This document shows, piece by piece, positions 56,943-64,000 of a stretch of 64,000 bases of DNA. The notes beneath the pieces were generated by a model. The model was not told the DNA's origin, did not search any database, and saw only the letters and a program-made list of their open reading frames with translations. The stretch covers positions 4,095,140 through 4,159,139 of the forward strand of contig JAMKCF010000001.1 of assembly GCA_023634235.1 (NCBI GenBank), given 5' to 3'. The position numbers and the translations under genes are program-made. Numbering within the stretch: position 1 is the stretch's first letter; each line of letters opens with the position of its first letter. The DNA is from Pisaster brevispinus. Its lineage: Eukaryota; Echinodermata; Asteroidea; Forcipulatida; Asteriidae.

Positions 56943-57583
56943 ATGCCTTGCGGGGATTTTGAAAGACGCAACGGAGTCCTCGCATGCGTACTACGTGCCC
57001 TGGCATGCTTTGCGGCATCATGAAGGTTCGCAATAAGTCTTGTAACAACTTCACACGTTTAACATGATTACCTAACATGATAACAGCATAGTAAGCCTGC
57101 GTTTTGTACCATGTACACACTAACAGTGCTAGGCATGTGAGTGAAACTTTTAAAATGTATGAATGGTAATGGAACTTGTGGAACGTCGTGTACCAGTACA
57201 TGTCGCAAACTCTAGATAACATTTATACATTTTTCCCCCAATTGAAACGGTGAGCTGGCATTTTAAAATTGTTTTATAAAAGAAAGGCATCGTCTGACAT
57301 CAGAAGGTTTACAAAGCTCCTCTTAGTGTCATTTTGTCCCCATTCTCCAATTTCACCATCAGCGATGACAGAACCATCATGATCATGGGGACAGTTATCA
57401 AGCTCTTTTCACTCAATTTGCCTTCTGCCAGAATCTAGCACCCCCCCCAGCGGTTTCCTCCCTTGTTCGTTCATTATCTGTCTTGGTTGTTGGCCAATGC
57501 TCTTACAGCGATATCCTACACCTGTGGATTGATGTCCTTCACTGAATGGCCTGCCATAAGTTAAAGGGATGTGGCAACCTGAG
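56943..57583. other. Intronic sequence, no feature recognised
   Basis: No gene or clear repeat; C9 run at 57440. Confidence 0.5.
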
Positions 57584-57652
57584 AGCCCCAATTTCATAAA
57601 GCTGCTTAAAGGTATCAAACAGGATTGGTAAAGCTGACAAAGTAAAGTCTGC

Positions 57653-57805
57653 CCTGGGGCCGATTTCACAAAGAGCTACGATGGATCTTAACTGCCAATT
57701 GATATTGGTTGCTAAGCAAAGTGTGATGTCACAATACAAATCACTTTGGTGATACTGACAACTCATCTTAAGATTAATCTTATCTCTTTGTGAAATCGGC
57801 CCCTG
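57653..57805. mobile_element. MITE with CTGGGGCCGATTTCACAAAG ends
   Basis: 153 bp. The ends CTGGGGCCGATTTCACAAAGAG and CTCTTTGTGAAATCGGCCCC are nearly perfect inverted repeats. It sits next to a half-copy of the AATTTCATAGAGC family (57584-57612) and a GGATTGGTAAAGCTGACAAAG fragment. Confidence 0.85.
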
Positions 57806-57812
57806 ATCATCA

Positions 57813-58015
57813 GGGCCCAATTTCATAGAGCTGCTTAACATGCTTAAGCAGATAATATTGCTTTAAAAAATTCTACTTGGCAGAAATGAGCAGGATACCA
57901 GTCATAAATTGTACTTGTGTTATGCTAGTTTGGCTGGTAACCTTATTCTGGTAAGCATAGTTCTTTTTGTGCTAAGCTCCTTTTTGTGCTTAAGCAGCTC
58001 TATGAAATTGGGCCC
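57813..58015. mobile_element. MITE, AATTTCATAGAGCTGCTTAAG family, copy 5
   Basis: Best-preserved ends in the window: GGGCCCAATTTCATAGAGCTG...AGCTCTATGAAATTGGGCCC. Confidence 0.88.
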
Positions 58016-58089
58016 AGGTCCAGACTTTTATCCAGTGTCATTGGCATTAAACAACTGAGATCATTTCAATTTCCCCCCAGACAGGAGGT

Positions 58090-58275
58090 CAGTCCATCAC
58101 TGAACACTCCCCAGCTCTCGCCAGTACCCAATTGTACTCCTAGGTGGAGAGAAGCAATTATGCTTAAGTGCCTTGTTGTGACTGACCAGGCCAGGGTTCA
58201 CACCCATATTCTGTAAACTACAGAATTTGAGTCCACCGCACTAGATCACACGGCCACGAGACCCCACACCTTCGA
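58090..58275 (-). repeat. tRNA-like SINE-type repeat
   Basis: The minus strand contains GTGGCCGTGTGATCTAGTGCG (A-box-like), GGTGTGAACCCTGG and the AACAAGGCACTTAAGCATAAT body shared with other SINE copies. Confidence 0.65.
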
Positions 58276-58588
58276 TATTGACGAAAAGTTGTAATCTTGC
58301 TCTTTGCTCGACCACAAGGTTGAATTGTGTACAGCACCTCCTCAATTTGTCTCCTAGTTCCTTTTTTGTCATCAAGGACTCTCGTTAATCCTCACCCCCT
58401 CTTGCTCCACCATAGATCATTCTACATGTACTTCTATGGCCTGCAATCATCTTCAATCCAGCTGTCTCCTGAAGACATTACAGGGCCTACTAATCGAAAC
58501 TTTGAGTTTCTGCACCACAGTTTCTTTTCAGAACAACCACAACTCATAAGAGGGATTTGTGTAAATGGTTTTATCGCACACCTTACTA

Positions 58589-58975
58589 GATTAACCGAGC
58601 AATATTCAGCAAACCATTTTTGCGTAACCTTTTATGAACCCAATTGCATAGAGCTGCGTGAAGCACAAAAAGCAGCTAAACACAACAAAATCATGCTTAC
58701 CAAAATAAGGGTACCAGCCAAACACCATGTCACTATCTGATTAACCAAGCAATATTCAGCAACATTTTTGCGTAACCTTTTCTGTACTAAATTTCATAGA
58801 GCTGCTTGAAGCACAACAAAGTTATGCCTGCCAGAATAAGGGTATCAGCCAAAGTACCACGTCACATGCACAATCTGTGATTGGTATTCTGCTTTGTTTT
58901 GCTTACAATGGCTTAGCAGAAACGTTTTAAAGAAATATTTTTTGCTTAAGCAGTAGGCCCTGGTTTGAGTTCATC
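58589..58975. mobile_element. MITE, AATTTCATAGAGCTGCTTAAG family, copy 6, with ~148-bp internal tandem duplication
   Basis: GATTAACCRAGCAATATTCAGC through CATAGAGCTGCKTGAAGCAC occurs at 58590 and 58738. A single right half ends GCTTAAGCAGTAGGCCC. Confidence 0.75.
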
Positions 58976-60404
58976 TTTAAGGAATATAAAGTTACTCATT
59001 GATAGTGGTTCTCTGGTGTATTAGCTTCTGCTATTTGATCTCTAGGGGATTACCGGTGATCTAGAAACATAGAAGGTGCTTCATTTCCGAGTCTCTCATA
59101 TCTGTCATCAATCAGGCAATCCAACTCGGGTTTCATTAGGAAGAAAATGTACAAGGCTTTCTGCTTCCTTCATGGACGTTTGTTCCCTTTTTCCCCTTCT
59201 GTTTTCTTATTTTCCTCTCCCGCCCCCCCCCCCCCTTTGGAAGTCCTGAAATTTTCTTCACGTAAACATCTTAATACATTTGTAATACATGTACTTGTAG
59301 GATCTAACATTTCATTTCTTTCATTTATTAATTCTGGTTGTGAAGCCAGTGACTCTCAGAAAATAGAACTTAATCACTGTACTAGCCAAGAACTCCATTA
59401 GCCTTTTTGAGATATGGTTGGCACATTTACTAGAACACTTAAATTAGGTTTGGGTAAATTTGTCTGTTTACACCCAAACCAGACAGTGCAGCCAAATAGT
59501 GTACACCACGTCTAAAAAAGGCTAATTTGGAGTGAAGGCAAAGAAGGGCGTTTCAGTTTTAAGTGTGAGAGGAAAACCGCGAAGAATTATTCAAGTGAAA
59601 AACCCATGCCATCCGGTAGTGACTGAAAACCCAATCCACATCGTACCCCCGTCAGGATTCGGACAGGGGTCCTAGAGGTGGAAAGCGAGGAAAGAATACC
59701 ACTACGCCAACTAACCCAATCTGGACCCAATCTTTTGGATGTTTGGCCGAAGTTTGCTGAAATGGTGTTCGGAATGTTTTCTACTGTACTTGGTGTTTAT
59801 CTTGATTTCAAAAGCCCTACTGTTCAATCTGGAATGTTCTATATAGTTTTCTTTTGATTGTTTTTCGGTGAAATTACTTCTTTTTTTTTTCTTTGTCTTT
59901 TTTTAACTGTGGAGTATCGACCAAAATTTTCGCGTATCGGCAAGCAATTCGTGCGTATTGGCCCGATACGCTAGCTTGTGCATTGGGAGAACCCGGCATG
60001 GGCATCGATCCAGTGCTATTTATAAATGTCCATAGTAACAGTACTTACACAAACTGTTTTTGCACCGGGCAGAGGGCGCTGTTCATCTTTTGCAATGGAT
60101 ATTAGAGCTCTCTCACTGACGTTACACTTCTCTAGCATCGGAGTAGGTCTGCCGTTCTCAAGCGCTACGAACATGTAGATTACGAACGCACGCACATAGT
60201 GCTTTTCAGCATTGTGATTCCTAGCACATTTCGCGCAGATCATTGTTTATGCGTGAAGTGCCCCTGTTAATACATTGTGCTCCAGCATGGCATGTGATAG
60301 GGTTGTACAGCTACCTTTATTTTCTGAAATGGTTCGACATTTTATTACCTTTTTTTTTCAGTTTGACACTTTCCTAAGCTTGTGACTGATTTGTTTCTCC
60401 CCAG
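58976..60404. other. Intronic sequence before the NUP210 acceptor
   Basis: 59590-59720 is the uninterrupted copy of the repeat at 50205-50760. 59760-60000 is loosely shared with 18830-19040. There is a C11 run near 59222. A polypyrimidine tract precedes the splice acceptor. Confidence 0.55.
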
Positions 60405-60543
60405 ACCGGATTCAAGCAAAGTGCAGGACCAATTCATGGCATACTACACAGTCCATGGAGCTGCCTTGGGTTTCAGCAGTCTGGCCTTCACAGCTGCATC
60501 TAAGACAGGCCTTCCTGTATCCAGCAAAATCAGAGACATTCAG
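60405..60543 (+). CDS. NUP210: NUP210 internal exon
   Basis: This 139-bp exon is preceded by a pyrimidine-rich acceptor (TTTCTCCCCAG) and followed by CAG|GTACTC. The first base completes the Arg codon left by the exon ending at 99; 46 full codons follow and it ends in phase 0. Visible motifs are FMAYYTVHGAALG and KTGLPVSSKI. YYTVHG followed by an Ala/Gly-rich strand and a T-x-K-T-G turn is the pattern of a gp210 lumenal Ig-like repeat. The exon opens the closely spaced 3' cluster of the gene, with introns of 0.5-1.0 kb. Confidence 0.85.
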
Positions 60544-60702
60544 GTACTCTTCATATGTTTGTGTCCAGTGCACCTTTTCTTGTATTTAATGGTTTGGGTT
60601 CTTTTTGAATAGCTTGCCTTTTATCTTTCTTATTACATGATGAACAAAATGTTGGCATATCAGCCCTTGGCTGCCGTGTGATGTTTTTTAACAAATAAAT
60701 AA

Positions 60703-61262
60703 ATAATGTCAGTTTCCCTTGTGGTTGGTTACTAGATATTTGAAATAAAATGTTGCATCCCCTTAAGGTGATCCCTCTGCTGCCGCTTTCCAGGTTGTAT
60801 CATAAACTTTGCAGTGATACCAGGTTTTATGGCAGGTTAACGGTTGTATGGCTTTTGACTGGCCCCCCAAACAACGATAGTGACATTAGCGTTAGATAGC
60901 TCTGTTGGTAGAGTGCTGGCACGTTAACCCTTCTACTCTTGGACACATTTGCCAGTGAGTCCATCGTTTAAATGGGTGTACTATGTATGCATTTACCACT
61001 AATATCAAATCGCAAGCTGGCGTAGTTTATCTATCGTTCATAACCGCAGTGGATAATATCGAATGGACACACAGTAGGAGAGTTACCTGTACTAGGTAGA
61101 TACGTTCACCACATGTCATCTTGCAGGCTGCGTAGTTTGTCATTTGTTCAAGACCACAGTGGATGGCATTGAATGGTCCAACAGTAGGAGGGTTAATCCG
61201 AAGATCGCAGGTTCAAGTCCCACTCTTGTCAATTTGTCTTTGTTCAACCCAAAGTTATTGAA
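60703..61262 (+). repeat. tRNA-derived SINE-like repeat interrupted by a TTAA-MITE
   Basis: GTCAGTTTCCCTTGTGGTT, CAGGTTGTATCATAAACTTTG, TTAACGGTTGTATGGCTT and GATAGCTCTGTTGGTAGAGTG lead to GGCACGTTAA. After the insertion ATCCGAAGATCGCAGGTTC, then AAGTCCCAC and TTTGTTCAACCC continue the family seen at 13900-14240. Confidence 0.82.
60928..61192. mobile_element. piggyBac-like MITE (265 bp) with TTAA duplication
   Basis: Flanked by TTAA at 60924-60927 and 61193-61196. TIRs: CCCTTCTACTCTTGGACA and the complement of TGGTCCAACAGTAGGAGGG (about 18 bp, 2-3 mismatches). TTAA target plus CCC-starting TIRs are piggyBac hallmarks. The interior is a diverged direct repeat (61008-61080, 61123-61195). Confidence 0.83.
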
Positions 61263-61521
61263 GAGAAGAGATTAAAATACTTAACTTGGCCATATCTACA
61301 GATACTGAAACAAAAGTTGCTTTTAATTATTTTTATGTTTTTTTTTTTTTTAAGGTCTTTCTTTTCATGTAGCCTGAGCTATGATTTTTGTGTCTGAAGT
61401 AAACGTTTGTTACATGATAAGTTGTGCATAATACTTTATGCAGCTCTATTACATTTGGTCCTGTATGACTTACAATGGGCGTCAAAATTTTTACAATTTC
61501 GTTCTGGATTTGTGTTTCTAG

Positions 61522-61584
61522 GTTTTCCCGCCTCTGCAGTTATCACCAAGAAACATCACCCTCTTGATCGGTGCTGAGTTCCAG
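61522..61584 (+). CDS. NUP210: NUP210 internal exon (21 codons)
   Basis: A 63-bp exon, phase 0 at both ends, between TGTTTCTAG and CAG|GTGAGT. It encodes VFPPLQLSPRN followed by ITLLIGAEFQ. The V-F-P-P-x-x-L-x-P-R-x-x-T-L-L-I-G string is a strong signature of NUP210 in animals and is the main reason for naming the gene. It is too short to stand out as an open frame and was found by reading for splice sites in phase with its neighbours. Confidence 0.9.
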
Positions 61585-61849
61585 GTGAGTATTGGGCAAA
61601 TGTTTGCAGCTCTGCATCATAAACATTTTTTATTTTAACGTGAGGTTTACAGACTTGTAATTTTTTTTTCCACTTTCATAAGGACTCTGACTGTTGCAAA
61701 GCAAGATCATCACAAAATTTTAGTTTGACCTTGGAAATCCACTTTAACTCTTTCAGCATGTTCAGTGCCATCTTTTTGGGTGGGGGTTTTGAAACTGAAA
61801 TGCCCAGCTTTTTTTACTTTTTTTGAAATTCTGCAAATTCTGCATTACA

Positions 61850-62129
61850 AAAGTAAGTCTTTCTCACCAAAGTAAGTCTTTCTCACCAAAGTAAGTCTTT
61901 CTCACCAAAGTAAGTCTTTCTCACCAAAGTAAGTCTTTCTCACCAAAGTAAGTCTTTCTCACCAAAGTAAGTCTTTCTCACCAAAGTAAGTCTTTCTCAC
62001 CAAAGTAAGTCTTTCTCACCAAAGTAAGTCTTTCTCACCAAAGTAAGTCTTTCTCACCAAAGTAAGTCTTTCTCACCAAAGTAAGTCTTTCTCACCAAAG
62101 TAAGTCTTTCTCACCAAAGTAAGTCTTTC
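61850..62129. repeat. 19-bp minisatellite carrying GTAAGT, ~15 units
   Basis: The unit AAAGTAAGTCTTTCTCACC is tandemly repeated about 14.7 times, essentially without variation. It lies in the NUP210 intron between 61585 and 62626. Each unit contains GTAAGT, the core of the 5' splice-site consensus, in + (sense) orientation. Confidence 0.95.
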
Positions 62130-62203
62130 TTGAGTGATAATGCCCTCTTAGGATTACATGTATATTATGTAAATGGTGTTTGAAGCTTTGCATGGTGTGG
62201 AGG

Positions 62204-62447
62204 ATAAGAGTAACTATAAATATAAATATAAATAGTAAACTTGCGGGTACAACCATGTGTAAAAAAACTCTTTGAGGGAGTGTTGGCTCTGAAAAGAGCC
62301 GGTTTGGTCTCGACGAGCAGAGTATACTGTTCGAAACGTCGAGACCAAACCGGCTCTTTTCAGAGCCAACACTCCCTCAAAGAGTTTTTTACACATGGTT
62401 GTACCCGCAAGTTTACTATTTATATTTATATTTATAGTTACTCTTAT
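62204..62447. repeat. Near-perfect 244-bp palindrome in a NUP210 intron
   Basis: Arms 62204-62314 and 62338-62447 (111 and 110 bp) with a 23-nt spacer. The only difference I see is A7 versus T6. The arm sequence is the dispersed repeat also present at 2025-2160. Confidence 0.95.
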
Positions 62448-62626
62448 GTATATTATGGGTTGTACGATTGATGACACTTGTTGAATACATCAAATAGATC
62501 AGACATGTACGACCTTGGCACTGAAAGAGTTAACAATACCGTTTTCATGCTGTTAGTCTTGAAACATTATTTATAGTTAAGTATTTGATCACAAAGATTT
62601 GTCGTCTTCTTTTTATCTCTCCCAAG

Positions 62627-62806
62627 GTGCGGAGTACCGGTGGACCTCAGCCACAGTCCCAGATTGAGTACAGCATCGGTGACTTTCAGATTGCCAACAT
62701 TGCAACCAGCGGAGTTCTCAAGGCATTGGCCCTCGGTCATAGCCGGGTGACAGGTAAAGCCATCGGCTATGACCAGGAGACTGGATCACCTGTCGTGTAC
62801 TCACAG
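62627..62806 (+). CDS. NUP210: NUP210 internal exon
   Basis: 180 bp, 60 codons, phase 0 at both ends. The acceptor is TCTCTCCCAAG and the donor CAG|GTAAGT. It continues the previous exon directly (GAEFQ then VRSTGGPQPQSQI). G-G-P-Q-P-Q-S is a gp210 landmark; the segment then holds the beta-strand text IEYSIGDFQIANI and the LALGHSRVTGKAIG stretch typical of the bacterial-Ig-like (BIG2) folds in this lumenal region. No frameshift or stop is seen. Confidence 0.92.
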
Positions 62807-63089
62807 GTAAGTCATCAGCCACTCATTTATATTTGAGACCTACGGCATCGGGCGTTGCGCTGAAGGCTACTAAATGTTATTTGTAGTTTATTAATAGAGA
62901 CAAAACACACTTGTTTACAAACTTGTAATCATCGGTCATGTTCAAAGCTATCAACAAAAGAGCACACGCCAATATGGCTGCCCACCTGGAAACTGCCTAG
63001 TAGCCAACAAAAGAGGGCTGTAGATCAATTATCGTAACAGTAAACTGTTTGTTTAACTTTCCCCAAGGAAGTTTAAGTTGCCCAAACAA

Positions 63090-63270
63090 AGATATTGACA
63101 AATAGGGAGACCGCTCAGCTGGTAGAGTGTTGGCACGTTAAACTGTAGGTCATTGGTTCTAATCCCGCTCTAGTCATTTTTTTCTTTGTTCAGCTTCAAA
63201 TAATTTAAAATTTGCTCAGTCAGTTTCCCCTGTGGTTTTTGATTTTAATTTTAACTTGATATTTAAAACA
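63090..63270 (+). repeat. tRNA-derived SINE-like repeat
   Basis: AGATATTGACAAATAGGGAG, GCTCAGCTGGTAGAGTGTTG, GGCACGTTAA and GGTTCTAATCCCGCTC, ending with CAGTCAGTTTCCCCTGTGGTT. Same family as 13900-14240. Confidence 0.8.
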
Positions 63271-63337
63271 AATAAATAAACAAACTAATAGACAAATAAC
63301 TACACAAATAAAAAGAACTTTCTCCATCTCTCCACAG

Positions 63338-63550
63338 GATATCATTGATGTTTACGTAGTCCGCCTAAATGGCATCAAGATCCATGCCCCTCTCCTGCGC
63401 TTACAGTCCAACACCGAGATGCCGGTATACGCCACGGGCACCAACGAACACGAGACACCGTTCACAATCGGTAACGTAATACCAGGGCTGGAGTTTCACT
63501 GGACGGTTACCAACCCTGATGTGGTCAGTGTCGAGCCGGTGTTCCAACGG
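63338..63550 (+). CDS. NUP210: NUP210 internal exon
   Basis: 213 bp, 71 codons, phase 0 at both ends. The acceptor is CTCTCCACAG and the donor CGG|GTGAGT. It encodes DIIDVYVVRLNGIKIHAPLL, then MPVYATGTNEHETPFTIGN, then IPGLEFHWTVTNPDVV. The M-P-x-Y-x-T-G-x-x-x-x-x-x-P-F and V/I-P-G-L-x-F-H-W-x-V-T motifs are highly characteristic of NUP210. Together the five exons encode about 231 residues, corresponding by my recollection of the family to the later middle of the lumenal region of a roughly 1,900-residue protein. The gene continues beyond the window. Confidence 0.93.
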
Positions 63551-63562
63551 GTGAGTGATGTC

Positions 63563-63700
63563 ACGAGTGTTCAGTCTTGGCAAGGGGTCTACTGCTCGGG
63601 ACTCAAGTTCTGATGGCGTTTTCATCGGAGTGTGGGTTCGCAAACTCGGTCATGTCACGTGTACATGTATCCTTGAGCAAAACACTTAAGCAATAGACCT
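63563..63700 (+). repeat. Degenerate tRNA-Leu-like SINE fragment
   Basis: GAGTGTGGGTTCGCAAACTC, GGTCATGTCAC and CCTTGAGCAAAACACTTAAG resemble the 53120-53490 family. The remaining 63701-64000 is unremarkable intron. Confidence 0.6.
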
Positions 63701-64000
63701 TATGCACATGAGGTCATTTGAGAAGGGCTAGAGGTCAAAAGGTGGTTGTTCATTGGCCAATTCTGTGCGCCGCACGTACAAATCTGGCGTTTCAACTGTT
63801 TTGTCATTGGTTTACCTCTAAGATGGTTGCTGGATGACATCAATGCATTAGGTCATTTAGACCTTTTCCCATGAAATATGTAAATTGCACATCACACGTG
63901 CATACTAACACTGTTTATTGGTTGGCAAAATAAGGAAACATCACGCCTTTTTCTATGGGGCTGATGGTGGCGCGTTTGTGCTTCTGCTTAGTGTACATCT

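Larger units (their letters stand above)
100..60404 (+). other. Giant NUP210 intron (about 60.3 kb)
   Basis: Bounded by the donor GTAGGC at 100 and the acceptor TTTCTCCCCAG ending at 60404, with matching phase. It holds one antisense protein gene (GPCR, 37857-38834), its two truncated duplicates and many transposon-derived repeats listed separately. No other + strand segment reads like a NUP210 exon, but an exon shorter than about 60 bp could have escaped notice. Confidence 0.7.

Noticed and set aside
56812..57222. 136-aa minus-strand frame
   Set aside because: Half of it lies in the dispersed repeat shared with 40.7-41.0 kb, where the frame is not conserved.
58327..58740. 137-aa + strand frame
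   Set aside because: Its 3' third is a MITE of the AATTTCATAGAGC family; no recognisable domain.
61850..62129. CRISPR-like array
   Set aside because: Units are contiguous with no unique spacers; it is a simple minisatellite in an animal gene.
62214..62477. Similar ORFs on opposite strands (87 and 76 aa)
   Set aside because: They are the same sequence read from the two arms of the 244-bp palindrome.

Overview
The window reads as genomic DNA from a marine invertebrate animal, most likely an echinoderm and plausibly a sea star. It is AT-rich, intron-rich and crowded with small repeats: tRNA-derived SINE-like repeats, terminal-inverted-repeat (TIR) MITEs, CR1/L2-like LINE tails and ACATGTACATGT microsatellites. 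There are no operons or prokaryotic signals. The phylum call is an inference from the repeat flavour and the protein sequences; I could not search a database.

Only two protein-coding loci are convincing. (1) The host gene is on the + strand: five internal exons of the nuclear-pore membrane glycoprotein NUP210/gp210, at 1-99, 60405-60543, 61522-61584, 62627-62806 and 63338-63550. All four junctions have GT-AG borders and compatible phases. The first two exons are separated by about 60.3 kb. (2) Inside that giant intron, on the - strand, lies a single-exon 325-aa class A GPCR (37857-38834). It lacks several family hallmarks: GRA replaces DRY, and the TM3 cysteine and the CWxP motif are absent.

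The main feature is a head-to-tail triplication of a 5.84-kb segment (20677-38213). One breakpoint lies in the GPCR coding region, exactly at codon Met208; the other lies in a G-rich minisatellite, and the two share 3 bp (CAT). The lengths (5843, 5845 and 5846 bp) are fully explained by one poly-G tract of 15, 17 and 18 G. I found one further C/A difference. Only the third copy abuts the rest of the GPCR. The two internal junctions instead create in-frame chimeric 199-aa reading frames: 81 novel residues joined to TM6, TM7 and the tail. Each unit carries a hAT-like element of 3.70 kb with a perfect 8-bp target duplication, itself split by a second hAT-like element of 2.22 kb with its own perfect 8-bp duplication.

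The rest of the intron is a repeat graveyard with a readable insertion history. At 3.0-4.6 kb a tandem repeat was hit by a MITE, which was hit by a 904-bp element carrying five perfect CRE (TGACGTCA) motifs; a second copy of that element is at 46.0 kb. A LINE sits in a MITE at 10.2-11.4 kb. A 1.36-kb foldback lies at 8.0-9.4 kb, an exact 21 x 21-bp array at 12.1 kb, and a 1.8-kb TIR element with a short acidic ORF at 53.8-55.6 kb. An AATTTCATAGAGCTGCTTAAG MITE family is dense at 50-59 kb, with one filled/empty-site pair. The short NUP210 introns hold a TTAA-flanked piggyBac-like MITE inside a SINE, a 19-bp array that repeats GTAAGT about 15 times, and a near-perfect 244-bp palindrome.
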